From assembly GCA_003552365.1 (NCBI GenBank), contig PUKR01000193.1, positions 1 through 5,444 of the forward strand: a DNA stretch of 5,444 nucleotides. Reading direction: 5' to 3'. Position 1 is the first letter of the stretch. Each line of letters opens with the position of its first letter. Under the pieces are notes generated by a model. It had not been told where the DNA came from, searched no databases, and saw only the letters and a program-made list of their open reading frames with translations. The stretch is from Syntrophomonadaceae bacterium (lineage in GTDB: Bacteria > Bacillota > Dethiobacteria > DTU022). A program made the position numbers and the translations under genes. This document shows, piece by piece, positions 1-4,941 of the stretch.

Positions 1-248
1 CGATCAGGTTTAATTTCTGCAATTTTTTCTTTCACTTGCCCGGCCTGTTCAGGATCTTTAAACAGGGCCCTTTTTATTGCCCCATAGCGGGTATTTTCCC
101 TTTTTGAAGATCGACCGGCCAGGTTCATGTTTCCTTTAATCAATAAGCCGTCATCAATAATATATTCAATGCCAAACCTGGCGGCAAGCAGGGGAGCATG
201 GTGGCTTTTACCGGTGCCGCTGTGACCTACAAAAGCAAATACTTCCAT
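1..248 (-). CDS. Conserved P-loop NTP-binding protein of unknown function, N-terminal part (runs off the left edge)
   Basis: My reverse-strand translation gives 82 residues beginning MEVFAFVGHSGTGKSHHAPL, with no stop before the window edge. A hydrophobic beta strand (residues 2-7) leads into a textbook Walker A motif, GHSGTGKS (residues 8-15), so the protein should bind ATP or GTP. Next comes the segment IDDGLLIKG (31-39), then a basic stretch, GRSSKRENTRYGAIKRALF (45-63), and a helical region with a DPE motif. The ATG at 246-248 is chosen because GGAGG (plus-strand 260-264) lies 11 bases upstream and the Walker A strand follows at once, as in other N-terminal P-loop proteins. I recall similar short ATPases in Clostridia annotated only as ATP-binding or hypothetical proteins, but I cannot assign a function or substrate. 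The gene is divergent from aroA and shares its upstream region, which does not by itself imply a link to aromatic amino acid synthesis. Confidence 0.85.
   Translation of the reverse strand, partial: MEVFAFVGHSGTGKSHHAPLLAARFGIEYIIDDGLLIKGNMNLAGRSSKRENTRYGAIKRALFKDPEQAGQVKEKIAEIKPD
142..156. repeat. 15-bp exact repeat, copy 1 (inside the P-loop gene)
   Basis: AATAAGCCGTCATCA occurs here and again at 1816-1830 in the aroA-hisD gap, in the same orientation. Here it encodes, on the minus strand, part of the IDDGLLI segment of the P-loop protein. The flanks of the two copies show no similarity, so the match may be chance. Confidence 0.6.
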
Positions 249-299
249 CTATAATATAACCTCCGAGTTTTTACTCTAGATAAGTGCTTCAGTCTTTAC

Positions 300-328
300 T
301 TGCACAGGGTAGTAAAACTAGTTATTAT
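300..328 (+). promoter_or_regulatory. Candidate sigma-A-type promoter for aroA
   Basis: TTGCAC (300-305) and TATTAT (323-328) are separated by 17 bases. The -10 matches the consensus at 5 of 6 positions. The -35 keeps only the TTG core (3 of 6), so this is a weak to moderate prediction. A second TATTAT overlaps at 326-331. The predicted start near 335 gives a leader of about 40 bases to the aroA ATG at 375. The element lies inside a cluster of AGTAAA/TTTACT motifs and shares bases with the leftward promoter, so the two promoters probably cannot be occupied at once. Confidence 0.35.
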
Positions 329-335
329 TATACCA
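327..335 (-). promoter_or_regulatory. Extended -10 promoter element for the leftward P-loop gene
   Basis: Read on the minus strand this is TGgTATAAT, a perfect extended -10 element (TG, one base, TATAAT). The hexamer 17 bases further upstream (TTAGAT) is a poor -35, which extended -10 promoters tolerate. Transcription would start near plus-strand position 320, giving a leader of about 70 bases before the ATG at 248. It overlaps the candidate rightward -10 element of aroA. No transcript data were available; the call rests on sequence match alone. Confidence 0.5.
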
Positions 336-374
336 TACTCAGTAAAATAATCTAATTTAACAAGGAGCCATGCA

Positions 375-1655
375 ATGATCATTATAATTACACCACCTGA
401 AATGTTTTCCGGTGAACTGACGGTGCCCGGCGATAAATCAATCACCCACCGTGCCCTGTTGCTCGGAGCTATTTCCCGTGGGATTACAGAAGTTAGTGGG
501 TTCCTGGATGCCGATGATATCCGCTCCACTATCCAGTGTTTGCGAAGCCTGGGTGTAAGGATCACCATGCGGGCAGGTAAACTTTTAATCACCGGGCATG
601 GCATGAAACTTAGAAAACCTTTAAAAGAGCTCGATGCCGGCAACTCGGGAACGACGGCCCGCTTATTGCTGGGCATTCTGGCCGGTCAACCCTTTCAGTC
701 GATTTTGACCGGGGATCATTCTTTAAAAAAGCGCCCGATGAAAAGGGTTGTTGAACCCCTGCAGAAGATGGGAGCCTCATTTGAAGATGATCTTGATAAG
801 CTACCGCTTACTGTTACAGGGGGTAATTTAGCACCTATTGAATACAAGACTCCGCGGGCCAGCGCCCAGATCAAGTCGGCACTGCTGCTGGCCGGCCTCT
901 ATGCCGATGGTGAGACGATCGTCGAAGAACCTTACCCCAGCCGCAACCATACTGAACTGATGCTCGAGCAATTTGGAGCTGAGATTGAAACAGAGGAATG
1001 CCGGGTTATTTTAAAGGGGAAACCGACCCTAAAGGGGAAGCAGGTTACAGTACCCGGCGATATTTCTGCAGCAGCTTTTATAATGGTTGCGGCAGCAATC
1101 ATTCCCGGCTCGGAAGTATTGATTAGAAATGTAGGAATTAACCCCTTGAGATCAGGGATCATTGATGTTTTGACAAACATGGGAGCCAACCTGGAAATCA
1201 GGGATGAGAGTATTTGGGGGAAGGAGCCGGTAACCGATATTGTTATTCGTGGAGGTAAAGAGCTTAAGGGGGTTACTGTCGGGGGGGAGATGATTCCGCG
1301 TTTGATTGATGAAATTCCCGCCCTGGCGGTAGCGGCGGCGGTTGCCAGAGGAAAGACTGTAATTAACGATGCAGACGAACTAAGGGTAAAAGAATCAGAC
1401 CGCATTTCCGTCCTTGCTGAACAGTTTAAAAAGCTTGGAGCTAAGATAACTGAGAAAGAAGACGGTATGATTGTTGAAGGAGGGACCGGACTTACCGGAA
1501 CTGACGTGGACAGTTGCGGCGATCACCGGCTGGCCATGGCCCTGGCTGTTGCGGGTTTGGTCGCGGAAGGAGAAACGGCAGTTAAAAATGCAGAAGTAAT
1601 CAATGTATCTTTCCCGGGCTTTATGAGTGCTTTACGTTCTTTAATCATGAAGTAA
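375..1655 (+). CDS. aroA: 3-phosphoshikimate 1-carboxyvinyltransferase (EPSP synthase)
   Basis: This cytoplasmic enzyme transfers the enolpyruvyl group of PEP to shikimate-3-phosphate (EC 2.5.1.19), the sixth shikimate-pathway step towards chorismate. The 426 residues are full length for the family. Visible motifs include PGDKSITHRAL (18-28, with substrate-binding Lys21, Ser22 and Arg26), the PEP-site loop AGNSGTTAR (88-96), SAQIKSALLLAG (163-174), RNHTE (190-194), DEIPALAVAA (312-321, with the catalytic Asp312 region), LRVKESDR (336-343, with Glu340) and GDHRLAM (382-388). GDKS, SAQxK and RxHxE fit the class II (Bacillus/CP4-like) group rather than the E. coli type. AAGGAG at 362-367 lies 7 bases before the ATG at 375. 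An ATG at 370 is out of frame and meets TGA after one codon. The gene has its own candidate promoter and is followed by a 240-bp gap, so it is probably not strictly co-transcribed with the his genes. Gly92, where known glyphosate-tolerant enzymes often carry Ala, is unchanged. Confidence 0.97.
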   Translation: MIIIITPPEMFSGELTVPGDKSITHRALLLGAISRGITEVSGFLDADDIRSTIQCLRSLGVRITMRAGKLLITGHGMKLRKPLKELDAGNSGTTARLLLGILAGQPFQSILTGDHSLKKRPMKRVVEPLQKMGASFEDDLDKLPLTVTGGNLAPIEYKTPRASAQIKSALLLAGLYADGETIVEEPYPSRNHTELMLEQFGAEIETEECRVILKGKPTLKGKQVTVPGDISAAAFIMVAAAIIPGSEVLIRNVGINPLRSGIIDVLTNMGANLEIRDESIWGKEPVTDIVIRGGKELKGVTVGGEMIPRLIDEIPALAVAAAVARGKTVINDADELRVKESDRISVLAEQFKKLGAKITEKEDGMIVEGGTGLTGTDVDSCGDHRLAMALAVAGLVAEGETAVKNAEVINVSFPGFMSALRSLIMK

Positions 1656-1663
1656 ATTATCAT

Positions 1664-1695
1664 TGTAAAGTCTTAGTGTAAAGTCTTAGTGAAAG
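1664..1695 (+). repeat. 13-bp tandem direct repeat downstream of aroA
   Basis: The unit TGTAAAGTCTTAG occurs twice, perfectly and without a gap (1664-1676 and 1677-1689). It is followed by a partial third start, TGAAAG (1690-1695). The repeat begins 9 bases after the aroA stop. It makes no hairpin and has no terminator-like T-tract. It could be a replication-slippage duplication or a pair of binding sites on one face of the helix; the sequence does not decide. Confidence 0.8.
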
Positions 1696-1719
1696 CGGGC
1701 CAATCAGTAAAAGCTTAAA

Positions 1720-1748
1720 TTGACGCACCAGGTTTTTTAGGTTAATAT
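1720..1748 (+). promoter_or_regulatory. Candidate sigma-A-type promoter for the his cluster
   Basis: TTGACG (1720-1725) matches the -35 consensus at 5 of 6 positions. It is followed after 17 bases by TAATAT (1743-1748), which matches the -10 at 4 of 6. Transcription would begin near 1755, leaving a leader of about 140 bases before hisD. The predicted start falls inside the dyad that begins at 1751, the usual position for a repressor operator or for a hairpin at the very 5' end of an mRNA. Confidence 0.5.
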
Positions 1749-1750
1749 AT

Positions 1751-1784
1751 GGTTACTGTTTCCAGTTGCTTATCCACAGTAACC
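1751..1784. promoter_or_regulatory. Perfect 9-bp dyad with embedded DnaA-box sequence, upstream of hisD
   Basis: GGTTACTGT (1751-1759) is repeated inverted as ACAGTAACC (1776-1784) around a 16-base spacer. TTATCCACA (1770-1778), identical to the strict bacterial DnaA-box consensus, overlaps the right arm. The dyad starts two bases after the predicted his -10 element, so it could be an operator. If transcribed it could form a 9-bp stem with a 16-base loop. No T-tract follows on either strand, so it is not an intrinsic terminator. Regulator identity and any DnaA binding are unproven. Confidence 0.6.
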
Positions 1785-1815
1785 GCCGAAATCAGCCAAA
1801 CACTGTCAGCCTATA

Positions 1816-1830
1816 AATAAGCCGTCATCA
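1816..1830. repeat. 15-bp exact repeat, copy 2 (his leader region)
   Basis: This is the same 15 bases as at 142-156, here in non-coding DNA 66 bases before hisD. The match ends abruptly on both sides, so it does not look like a surviving piece of a duplicated P-loop gene. Confidence 0.6.
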
Positions 1831-1837
1831 GGCCAAA

Positions 1838-1906
1838 ATGCAGCACGGCTGTGTAGACACTGGTATTCCACTAACTACCGGGCAAGGAGAAAGTTATGCC
1901 GCTTAA
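1838..1906 (+). CDS. Possible 22-codon upstream reading frame overlapping the hisD start (doubtful)
   Basis: ATG at 1838 opens a frame encoding MQHGCVDTGIPLTTGQGESY followed by two alanines, ending at TAA (1904-1906). The stop lies 11 bases inside hisD, so ribosomes translating this frame would end at the hisD start and could re-initiate there. There is only a weak AGG (1830-1832) upstream as a ribosome binding site. The peptide has a single histidine, so it is not a classical his attenuator peptide. A frame of this length can arise by chance, and I give it low weight. Confidence 0.15.
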   Translation: MQHGCVDTGIPLTTGQGESYAA

Positions 1907-3185
1907 CATTTGTTCCTTTGATCGATACAAGCAAAAGCAGCAAATTGCTTCTTTACTTGATTACCGGGAAGAACGCAGGCAGGTTCTTGATATAATTGAA
2001 GATGTTCAACGCAATCAAGACGCTGCTTTAAAAAAATATGCCCGTAAATTTGAACGGGTTAAACTGGATCGGTTGACAGTATCCGGGGAAGAAATTGATG
2101 CCGCTTACCGGGCTGCCGGTCCTGAAATAGTGGAGGTAATCAAAGAAGCAAAAAATAATATTGAGAGTTTTCATTGTCGGCAAAAGGAAAAGGGTTGGTG
2201 GGAGAGCGGCCCCGGATGGATTTTGGGTCAGCGCTACCGGCCCCTGCAGGCTGTGGGAGCCTATGTCCCGGGGGGGACGGCAGCGTATCCTTCATCTGTG
2301 CTGATGGCCGCAGTCCCGGCCCGGGTAGCGGGAGTGGAAAACGTATATATCTGTACCCCGCCGGACAGTGAAGGCAAGGTTAATTCCTTAACCCTGGTAG
2401 CAGCCCGGGAAGCAGGTGCAGACGCTGTATATAAAGCAGGAGGCGCCCAGGCGATAGCCGCAATGACTTATGGAACTGAAACAATCCCCGCTGTGCAAAA
2501 GATAGTGGGGCCGGGCAATATCTATGTAACCCTGGCCAAGAAGGAAGTTTACGGAGAAGTGGGTATAGATATGCTGGCCGGTCCGAGCGAAATTGTCATC
2601 GTGGCTGATGGTAAAGCGGATCCTTCCTACATTGCCGCTGACCTGCTTTCCCAGGCAGAACACGATCCCCTTTCTCGGTCAATTTTAATTACCGATTCTG
2701 AGCGTACAGGCAACCTGGTGATTAAAGAGCTGGAGGAACAGTTAAAGTCTTTGCCTCGTAAAGAAATTGCGGAAGAATCGCTTCAAAAACAAGGAGTCAT
2801 TATTTCCGTAGCATCCATCCGGGATGCCTGGCCGGTGGTTAATCAATTGGCGCCCGAACATCTTGAACTGCACCTGGAAGATGCCTGGCAGTACCTGGAC
2901 CATGTTGAAAACGCCGGAGCTGTTTTTATCGGGCCTCATACTCCCGAAGCTTTAGGTGATTATTTTGCCGGGACCAATCATGTTTTACCTACCGGGGCTG
3001 CTGCCCGGTATGCATCAGCACTGGGGGTTTATGATTTTATCAAAAGATCAAACGTAATATATTATTCGGCCGAAGCCTTGCAAAATATCACACCGCAGGT
3101 TGTGCAGCTGGCCCGCTCCGAAGGATTGGAAGCGCATGCCCGGTCTGTATTAATAAGGGGGGAAAAAAATGAACCGCCGGACTAA
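1896..3185 (+). CDS. hisD: Histidinol dehydrogenase
   Basis: HisD is a zinc-dependent homodimer that oxidises L-histidinol to L-histidine in two NAD-dependent steps (EC 1.1.1.23), the last reactions of the pathway. The 429 residues are full length. Motifs in order are VGAYVPGGTAAYPSSVLM (120-137), GGAQAIAAMTYGT (182-194), VGPGNIYVTLAKKEVYG (204-220), GIDMLAGPSEIVIVAD (223-238), LLSQAEHDP (250-258), LAPEHLEL (318-325) and GDYFAGTNHVLPT (354-366). By comparison with the E. coli enzyme, the zinc ligands are Gln253, His256, Asp355 and His414. The catalytic pair is Glu321-His322. All are present, so the enzyme should be active. AAGGAG (1884-1889) lies 6 bases before the ATG and fixes the start. 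The gene leads the his cluster and its last 17 bases overlap hisB. hisG/hisZ, which often precede hisD, are absent; aroA lies upstream instead. Confidence 0.97.
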   Translation: MPLNICSFDRYKQKQQIASLLDYREERRQVLDIIEDVQRNQDAALKKYARKFERVKLDRLTVSGEEIDAAYRAAGPEIVEVIKEAKNNIESFHCRQKEKGWWESGPGWILGQRYRPLQAVGAYVPGGTAAYPSSVLMAAVPARVAGVENVYICTPPDSEGKVNSLTLVAAREAGADAVYKAGGAQAIAAMTYGTETIPAVQKIVGPGNIYVTLAKKEVYGEVGIDMLAGPSEIVIVADGKADPSYIAADLLSQAEHDPLSRSILITDSERTGNLVIKELEEQLKSLPRKEIAEESLQKQGVIISVASIRDAWPVVNQLAPEHLELHLEDAWQYLDHVENAGAVFIGPHTPEALGDYFAGTNHVLPTGAAARYASALGVYDFIKRSNVIYYSAEALQNITPQVVQLARSEGLEAHARSVLIRGEKNEPPD

Positions 3186-3759
3186 AATTGAGCGTAAAAC
3201 CAAGGAAACCACTGTTTTTTTGGATCTTAACCTGGATGGCAGCGGCAGGGCCGACCTGCAAACAGGCCTTCCTTTTTTTGAACATATGCTTGATCTTTGG
3301 AGCCGTCATGGCTTTTTTAACTTGATCATCAGGGCCGAAGGAGATATTGAAGTTGATCCGCACCACCTGGTCGAGGATATCGGGTTATGTTTAGGGAGAG
3401 CCTGGTATGATGCACTGGGCAATAAAAAAGGAATCAGAAGGTATGGCAGTTTTGCCGTCCCTATGGATGATGCCCTGGTTAATGCCGTGGCTGATTTGTC
3501 AGGTCGTCCTTACCTGCACTACCATATGCCGCTTCCCGCCGGCCAGGTGGGATCTATGGAGCCTGAGCTTTTTAAGGAGTTCTGGCAAGCCGTTGTTAAC
3601 GAAGGCAGGTTTAATTTGCACCTGTTCATGAATCATGGCCATAACAAGCACCATATTATTGAAGCTTCTTTTAAGGCTGCTGCCAGGGCTTTGAATGAGG
3701 CCTCCTCCTTTATTGAGGGATATGATGAAGTTCTATCGACAAAAGAACGTTTAGAGTGA
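3169..3759 (+). CDS. hisB: Imidazoleglycerol-phosphate dehydratase, monofunctional
   Basis: HisB removes water from imidazoleglycerol phosphate to give imidazoleacetol phosphate (EC 4.2.1.19), the sixth step, using manganese held by paired histidines. The 196 residues match the stand-alone form without the HAD phosphatase domain of enterobacterial HisB, consistent with the separate PHP phosphatase downstream. Motifs are RKTKET (9-14), PFFEHML (35-41), DPHHLVEDIG (63-72), GIRRYG (88-93), DLSGRP (109-114) and GHNKHHIIEASFK (157-169). The two HH-containing blocks fit the family signatures as I recall them. PMDDAL (98-103) has Asp where I usually recall Glu (PMDEAL), a conservative change. The ATG at 3169 lies inside the end of hisD. 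Its ribosome binding site is an unusual AAGGGGGG run (3155-3162) followed by seven A's, so translation is probably coupled to hisD. Confidence 0.96.
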   Translation: MNRRTKIERKTKETTVFLDLNLDGSGRADLQTGLPFFEHMLDLWSRHGFFNLIIRAEGDIEVDPHHLVEDIGLCLGRAWYDALGNKKGIRRYGSFAVPMDDALVNAVADLSGRPYLHYHMPLPAGQVGSMEPELFKEFWQAVVNEGRFNLHLFMNHGHNKHHIIEASFKAAARALNEASSFIEGYDEVLSTKERLE

Positions 3760-3764
3760 GGTGA
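3758..3764 (+). promoter_or_regulatory. Ribosome binding site that decides the hisA start
   Basis: GAGGTGA matches the standard complement of the 16S rRNA 3' end (GGAGGTGA) over seven bases and lies 5 bases before GTG at 3770. An earlier in-frame GTG at 3761 sits inside this site and has no good binding site of its own. The protein therefore most likely starts at 3770 with MIVIPAIDL, the usual HisA N-terminus. The site overlaps the hisB stop codon (3757-3759), which suggests coupled translation. Confidence 0.75.
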
Positions 3765-3769
3765 GAAGG

Positions 3770-4489
3770 GTGATTGTTATTCCCGCGATTGACCTGCGCC
3801 GGGGACGTTGTGTCCGGCTTTACCAGGGTGACCCTGATCAGGAAACAGTTTATGGCGATAATCCGGTAGAAATAGCGCGCCAGTGGGAACAGCTGGGGGC
3901 AAAAATGCTTCACCTGGTTGACCTTGACGGAGCATTTACCGGTTTTTCACAGAACGCCAGGGTGATCGGGAGCATCGGTGAGCAAGTGCGCATCCCCCTT
4001 CAACTCGGCGGGGGTATCCGGTCCAGGGAAGCCGTGGAAAAAGCTATTTCCACAGGTATATCCAGAATTATCCTGGGAACTGTGGTTGTCGAGCAGCCGG
4101 AGCTCGCCCGCAGCCTGGTTGGAGAATACGGAGCAAGTATTATTGTCGGGATTGATGCACGCGATGGAATGGTTGCCGTCAAGGGGTGGACCGAATCATC
4201 GGCGATAAAAGCCACAGAACTCGCTGCCCGCGTGGAAGCCTGGGGGGTTAGTGAAATTATTTACACCGATATTCAAAGAGACGGGACCATGCAGGGCCCC
4301 TCCCTGGCCGGGCTGGAAGACATTCTCAGCCAGACTTCTCTTTCGGTAATCATGTCCGGGGGAATTTCTTCGAAAGAGGATCTGCTCTCACTAAAGCCAT
4401 ACAACAACAGGGTTAAAGGGGTTATCGTCGGCAAGGCGCTTTATGGCAACCAGTTAACTTTGCCTGAAGCAATAGCGGCTTTGCAATAA
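3770..4489 (+). CDS. hisA: ProFAR isomerase (phosphoribosylformimino-5-aminoimidazole carboxamide ribotide isomerase)
   Basis: HisA is a (beta/alpha)8 barrel that converts ProFAR to PRFAR by an Amadori rearrangement (EC 5.3.1.16), the fourth step. From GTG at 3770 it has 239 residues, normal for the family. The N-terminus MIVIPAIDLRRGRCVRL carries the catalytic Asp8. Further on are HLVDLDGAFTG (48-58), the phosphate-binding QLGGGIRS (78-85), GTVVVEQPE (103-111), VGIDARDG (126-133, with second catalytic Asp129), IYTDIQRDGTMQGPS (164-178, with the conserved Thr166) and MSGGIS plus GVIVGKALY at the second phosphate site. LVDLDGA and the Asp8/Asp129/Thr166 set mark it as HisA rather than its paralogue HisF. 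The gene starts 10 bases after the hisB stop, where many operons would carry hisH, and no hisF follows. Starting at GTG 3761 would add three residues (MRR). Confidence 0.95.
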   Translation: MIVIPAIDLRRGRCVRLYQGDPDQETVYGDNPVEIARQWEQLGAKMLHLVDLDGAFTGFSQNARVIGSIGEQVRIPLQLGGGIRSREAVEKAISTGISRIILGTVVVEQPELARSLVGEYGASIIVGIDARDGMVAVKGWTESSAIKATELAARVEAWGVSEIIYTDIQRDGTMQGPSLAGLEDILSQTSLSVIMSGGISSKEDLLSLKPYNNRVKGVIVGKALYGNQLTLPEAIAALQ

Positions 4490-4539
4490 AATACAGGATC
4501 AGTTCTTAAATTTCATCGACCGGATATTAAATTCAAAAT

Positions 4540-4554
4540 GGAGGTTTTCACTTG
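4540..4554 (+). promoter_or_regulatory. Ribosome binding site and TTG start of hisI
   Basis: GGAGG (4540-4544) lies 7 bases before TTG (4552-4554). The nearby ATGs at 4538 and 4565 are out of frame with hisI, so the rare TTG codon is the best-supported start. The 62-base gap after hisA is the only sizeable gap inside the his cluster. I see no terminator, no convincing promoter and no remnant of hisF in it; it has only two similar AT-rich stretches (around 4506-4513 and 4527-4534). Confidence 0.7.
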
Positions 4555-4941
4555 GCCAGCTTTAATGAAAAGGAAACAGTTCAGTCTTTACAAACAGAAG
4601 AACTTAAGTACGATCAAAACGGCCTGGTTCCGGCAGTGATCCAGGATGATCGCAATAATGTGGTTTTAATGGTCGGTTACATGGATCAAGAAGCTATCAG
4701 GCGCACTGTTAAAATGGGTAAAGTTTGTTTTTGGAGCCGCAGCCGCCGGGAATACTGGGTGAAAGGGGAAACTTCCGGTAATTATTTTGAATTAAAATCA
4801 ATTTATGCCGATTGTGATGCCGATACCTTACTGGTTAAAGTGATCCCCCAGGGGCCCGGCAAAGCCTGTCATACCGGCCGGTATACGTGCTTTTTTAACA
4901 CCCTGGCCGACCTGGAAAAGCGGGAGGGCGCTAATGATTGA
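4552..4941 (+). CDS. hisI: Phosphoribosyl-AMP cyclohydrolase
   Basis: HisI is a small Zn/Mg metalloenzyme that hydrolyses the purine ring of phosphoribosyl-AMP to give ProFAR (EC 3.5.4.19), the third step. The 129 residues cover only the cyclohydrolase domain. There is no HisE (PRATP pyrophosphohydrolase) fusion, and no separate hisE is seen before the window ends. Motifs are GLVPAVIQD (24-32), VGYMDQEA (41-48), WSRSRREYWVKGETSGN (61-77), DCDADTLLV (87-95) and ACHTGRYTCFF (105-115). By analogy with the archaeal structure, zinc is held by Cys88, Cys106 and Cys113, and magnesium by Asp87, Asp89 and Asp91. All are present. The first 15-20 residues are a poorly conserved extension before the LKYDQNGLVPAV core. 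The 3' end overlaps the next gene by 8 bases. Confidence 0.95.
   Translation: MASFNEKETVQSLQTEELKYDQNGLVPAVIQDDRNNVVLMVGYMDQEAIRRTVKMGKVCFWSRSRREYWVKGETSGNYFELKSIYADCDADTLLVKVIPQGPGKACHTGRYTCFFNTLADLEKREGAND

Larger units (their letters stand above)
269..347. repeat. Four AGTAAA / TTTACT half-sites in the divergent promoter region
   Basis: TTTACT occurs at 270-275 and 295-300, and its complement AGTAAA at 311-316 and 341-346. The inner pair makes the dyad TTTACT-N10-AGTAAA (295-316) over the -35 of the aroA promoter. The outer pair extends to TTTTACT / AGTAAAA (269-275 and 341-347), nested around almost the same centre. This arrangement could be a set of operator half-sites. It could also reflect the AT-rich composition of the spacer. 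No regulator can be named from the sequence. Confidence 0.4.
1656..1895. other. Non-coding region between aroA and hisD
   Basis: These 240 bases contain no long reading frame. In order they hold the 13-bp tandem repeat, a candidate promoter (1720-1748), a perfect 9-bp dyad (1751-1784), a stretch with repeated TCAGCC (1792-1797 and 1806-1811), a 15-bp match to the P-loop gene (1816-1830), a 22-codon frame (1838-1906) and a weak hairpin just before the hisD ribosome binding site. In that hairpin 1860-1865 pairs with 1876-1881 around a 10-base loop. The T-box signature (AGGGTGG / TGGNACC), common before amino acid genes in Firmicutes, is not seen. There is also no His-rich leader peptide and no clear intrinsic terminator for aroA. 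Confidence 0.7.

Noticed and set aside
296..676. 126-codon minus-strand frame covering the aroA start and its promoter region
   Set aside because: It is antisense to the conserved PGDKS and GNSGT regions of aroA, extends through the promoter, and has no recognisable family features.
932..1405. 157-codon open frame on the minus strand inside aroA
   Set aside because: It is antisense to well-conserved aroA motifs, is rich in Ser/Ile/Pro as expected from a shadow frame, and shows no recognisable domain.
1770..1778. Replication origin
   Set aside because: Only one DnaA box is visible; there is no box cluster, no AT-rich unwinding region and no dnaA/dnaN neighbourhood.
1751..1784. Dyad as an intrinsic terminator of aroA
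   Set aside because: No T-tract follows the stem on either strand, the loop is long (16 bases), and the stem lies downstream of a good promoter.
1816..1830. Remnant of a duplicated P-loop gene
   Set aside because: Similarity to the gene stops exactly at the edges of the 15 bases, with unrelated flanks on both sides.
1755..1895. T-box riboswitch or His attenuator before hisD
   Set aside because: There is no AGGGTGG/TGGNACC antiterminator signature, no run of His codons and no terminator hairpin with a U-tract.
3761..3769. Upstream GTG (3761) as the hisA start
   Set aside because: It lies inside the ribosome binding site that serves GTG 3770, and the resulting MRR extension is not typical of HisA.
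4490..4551. hisF remnant or internal promoter between hisA and hisI
   Set aside because: No HisF-like N-terminus (such as an IIPCLDV motif) can be read in this gap, and possible -35/-10 pairs are poor matches.
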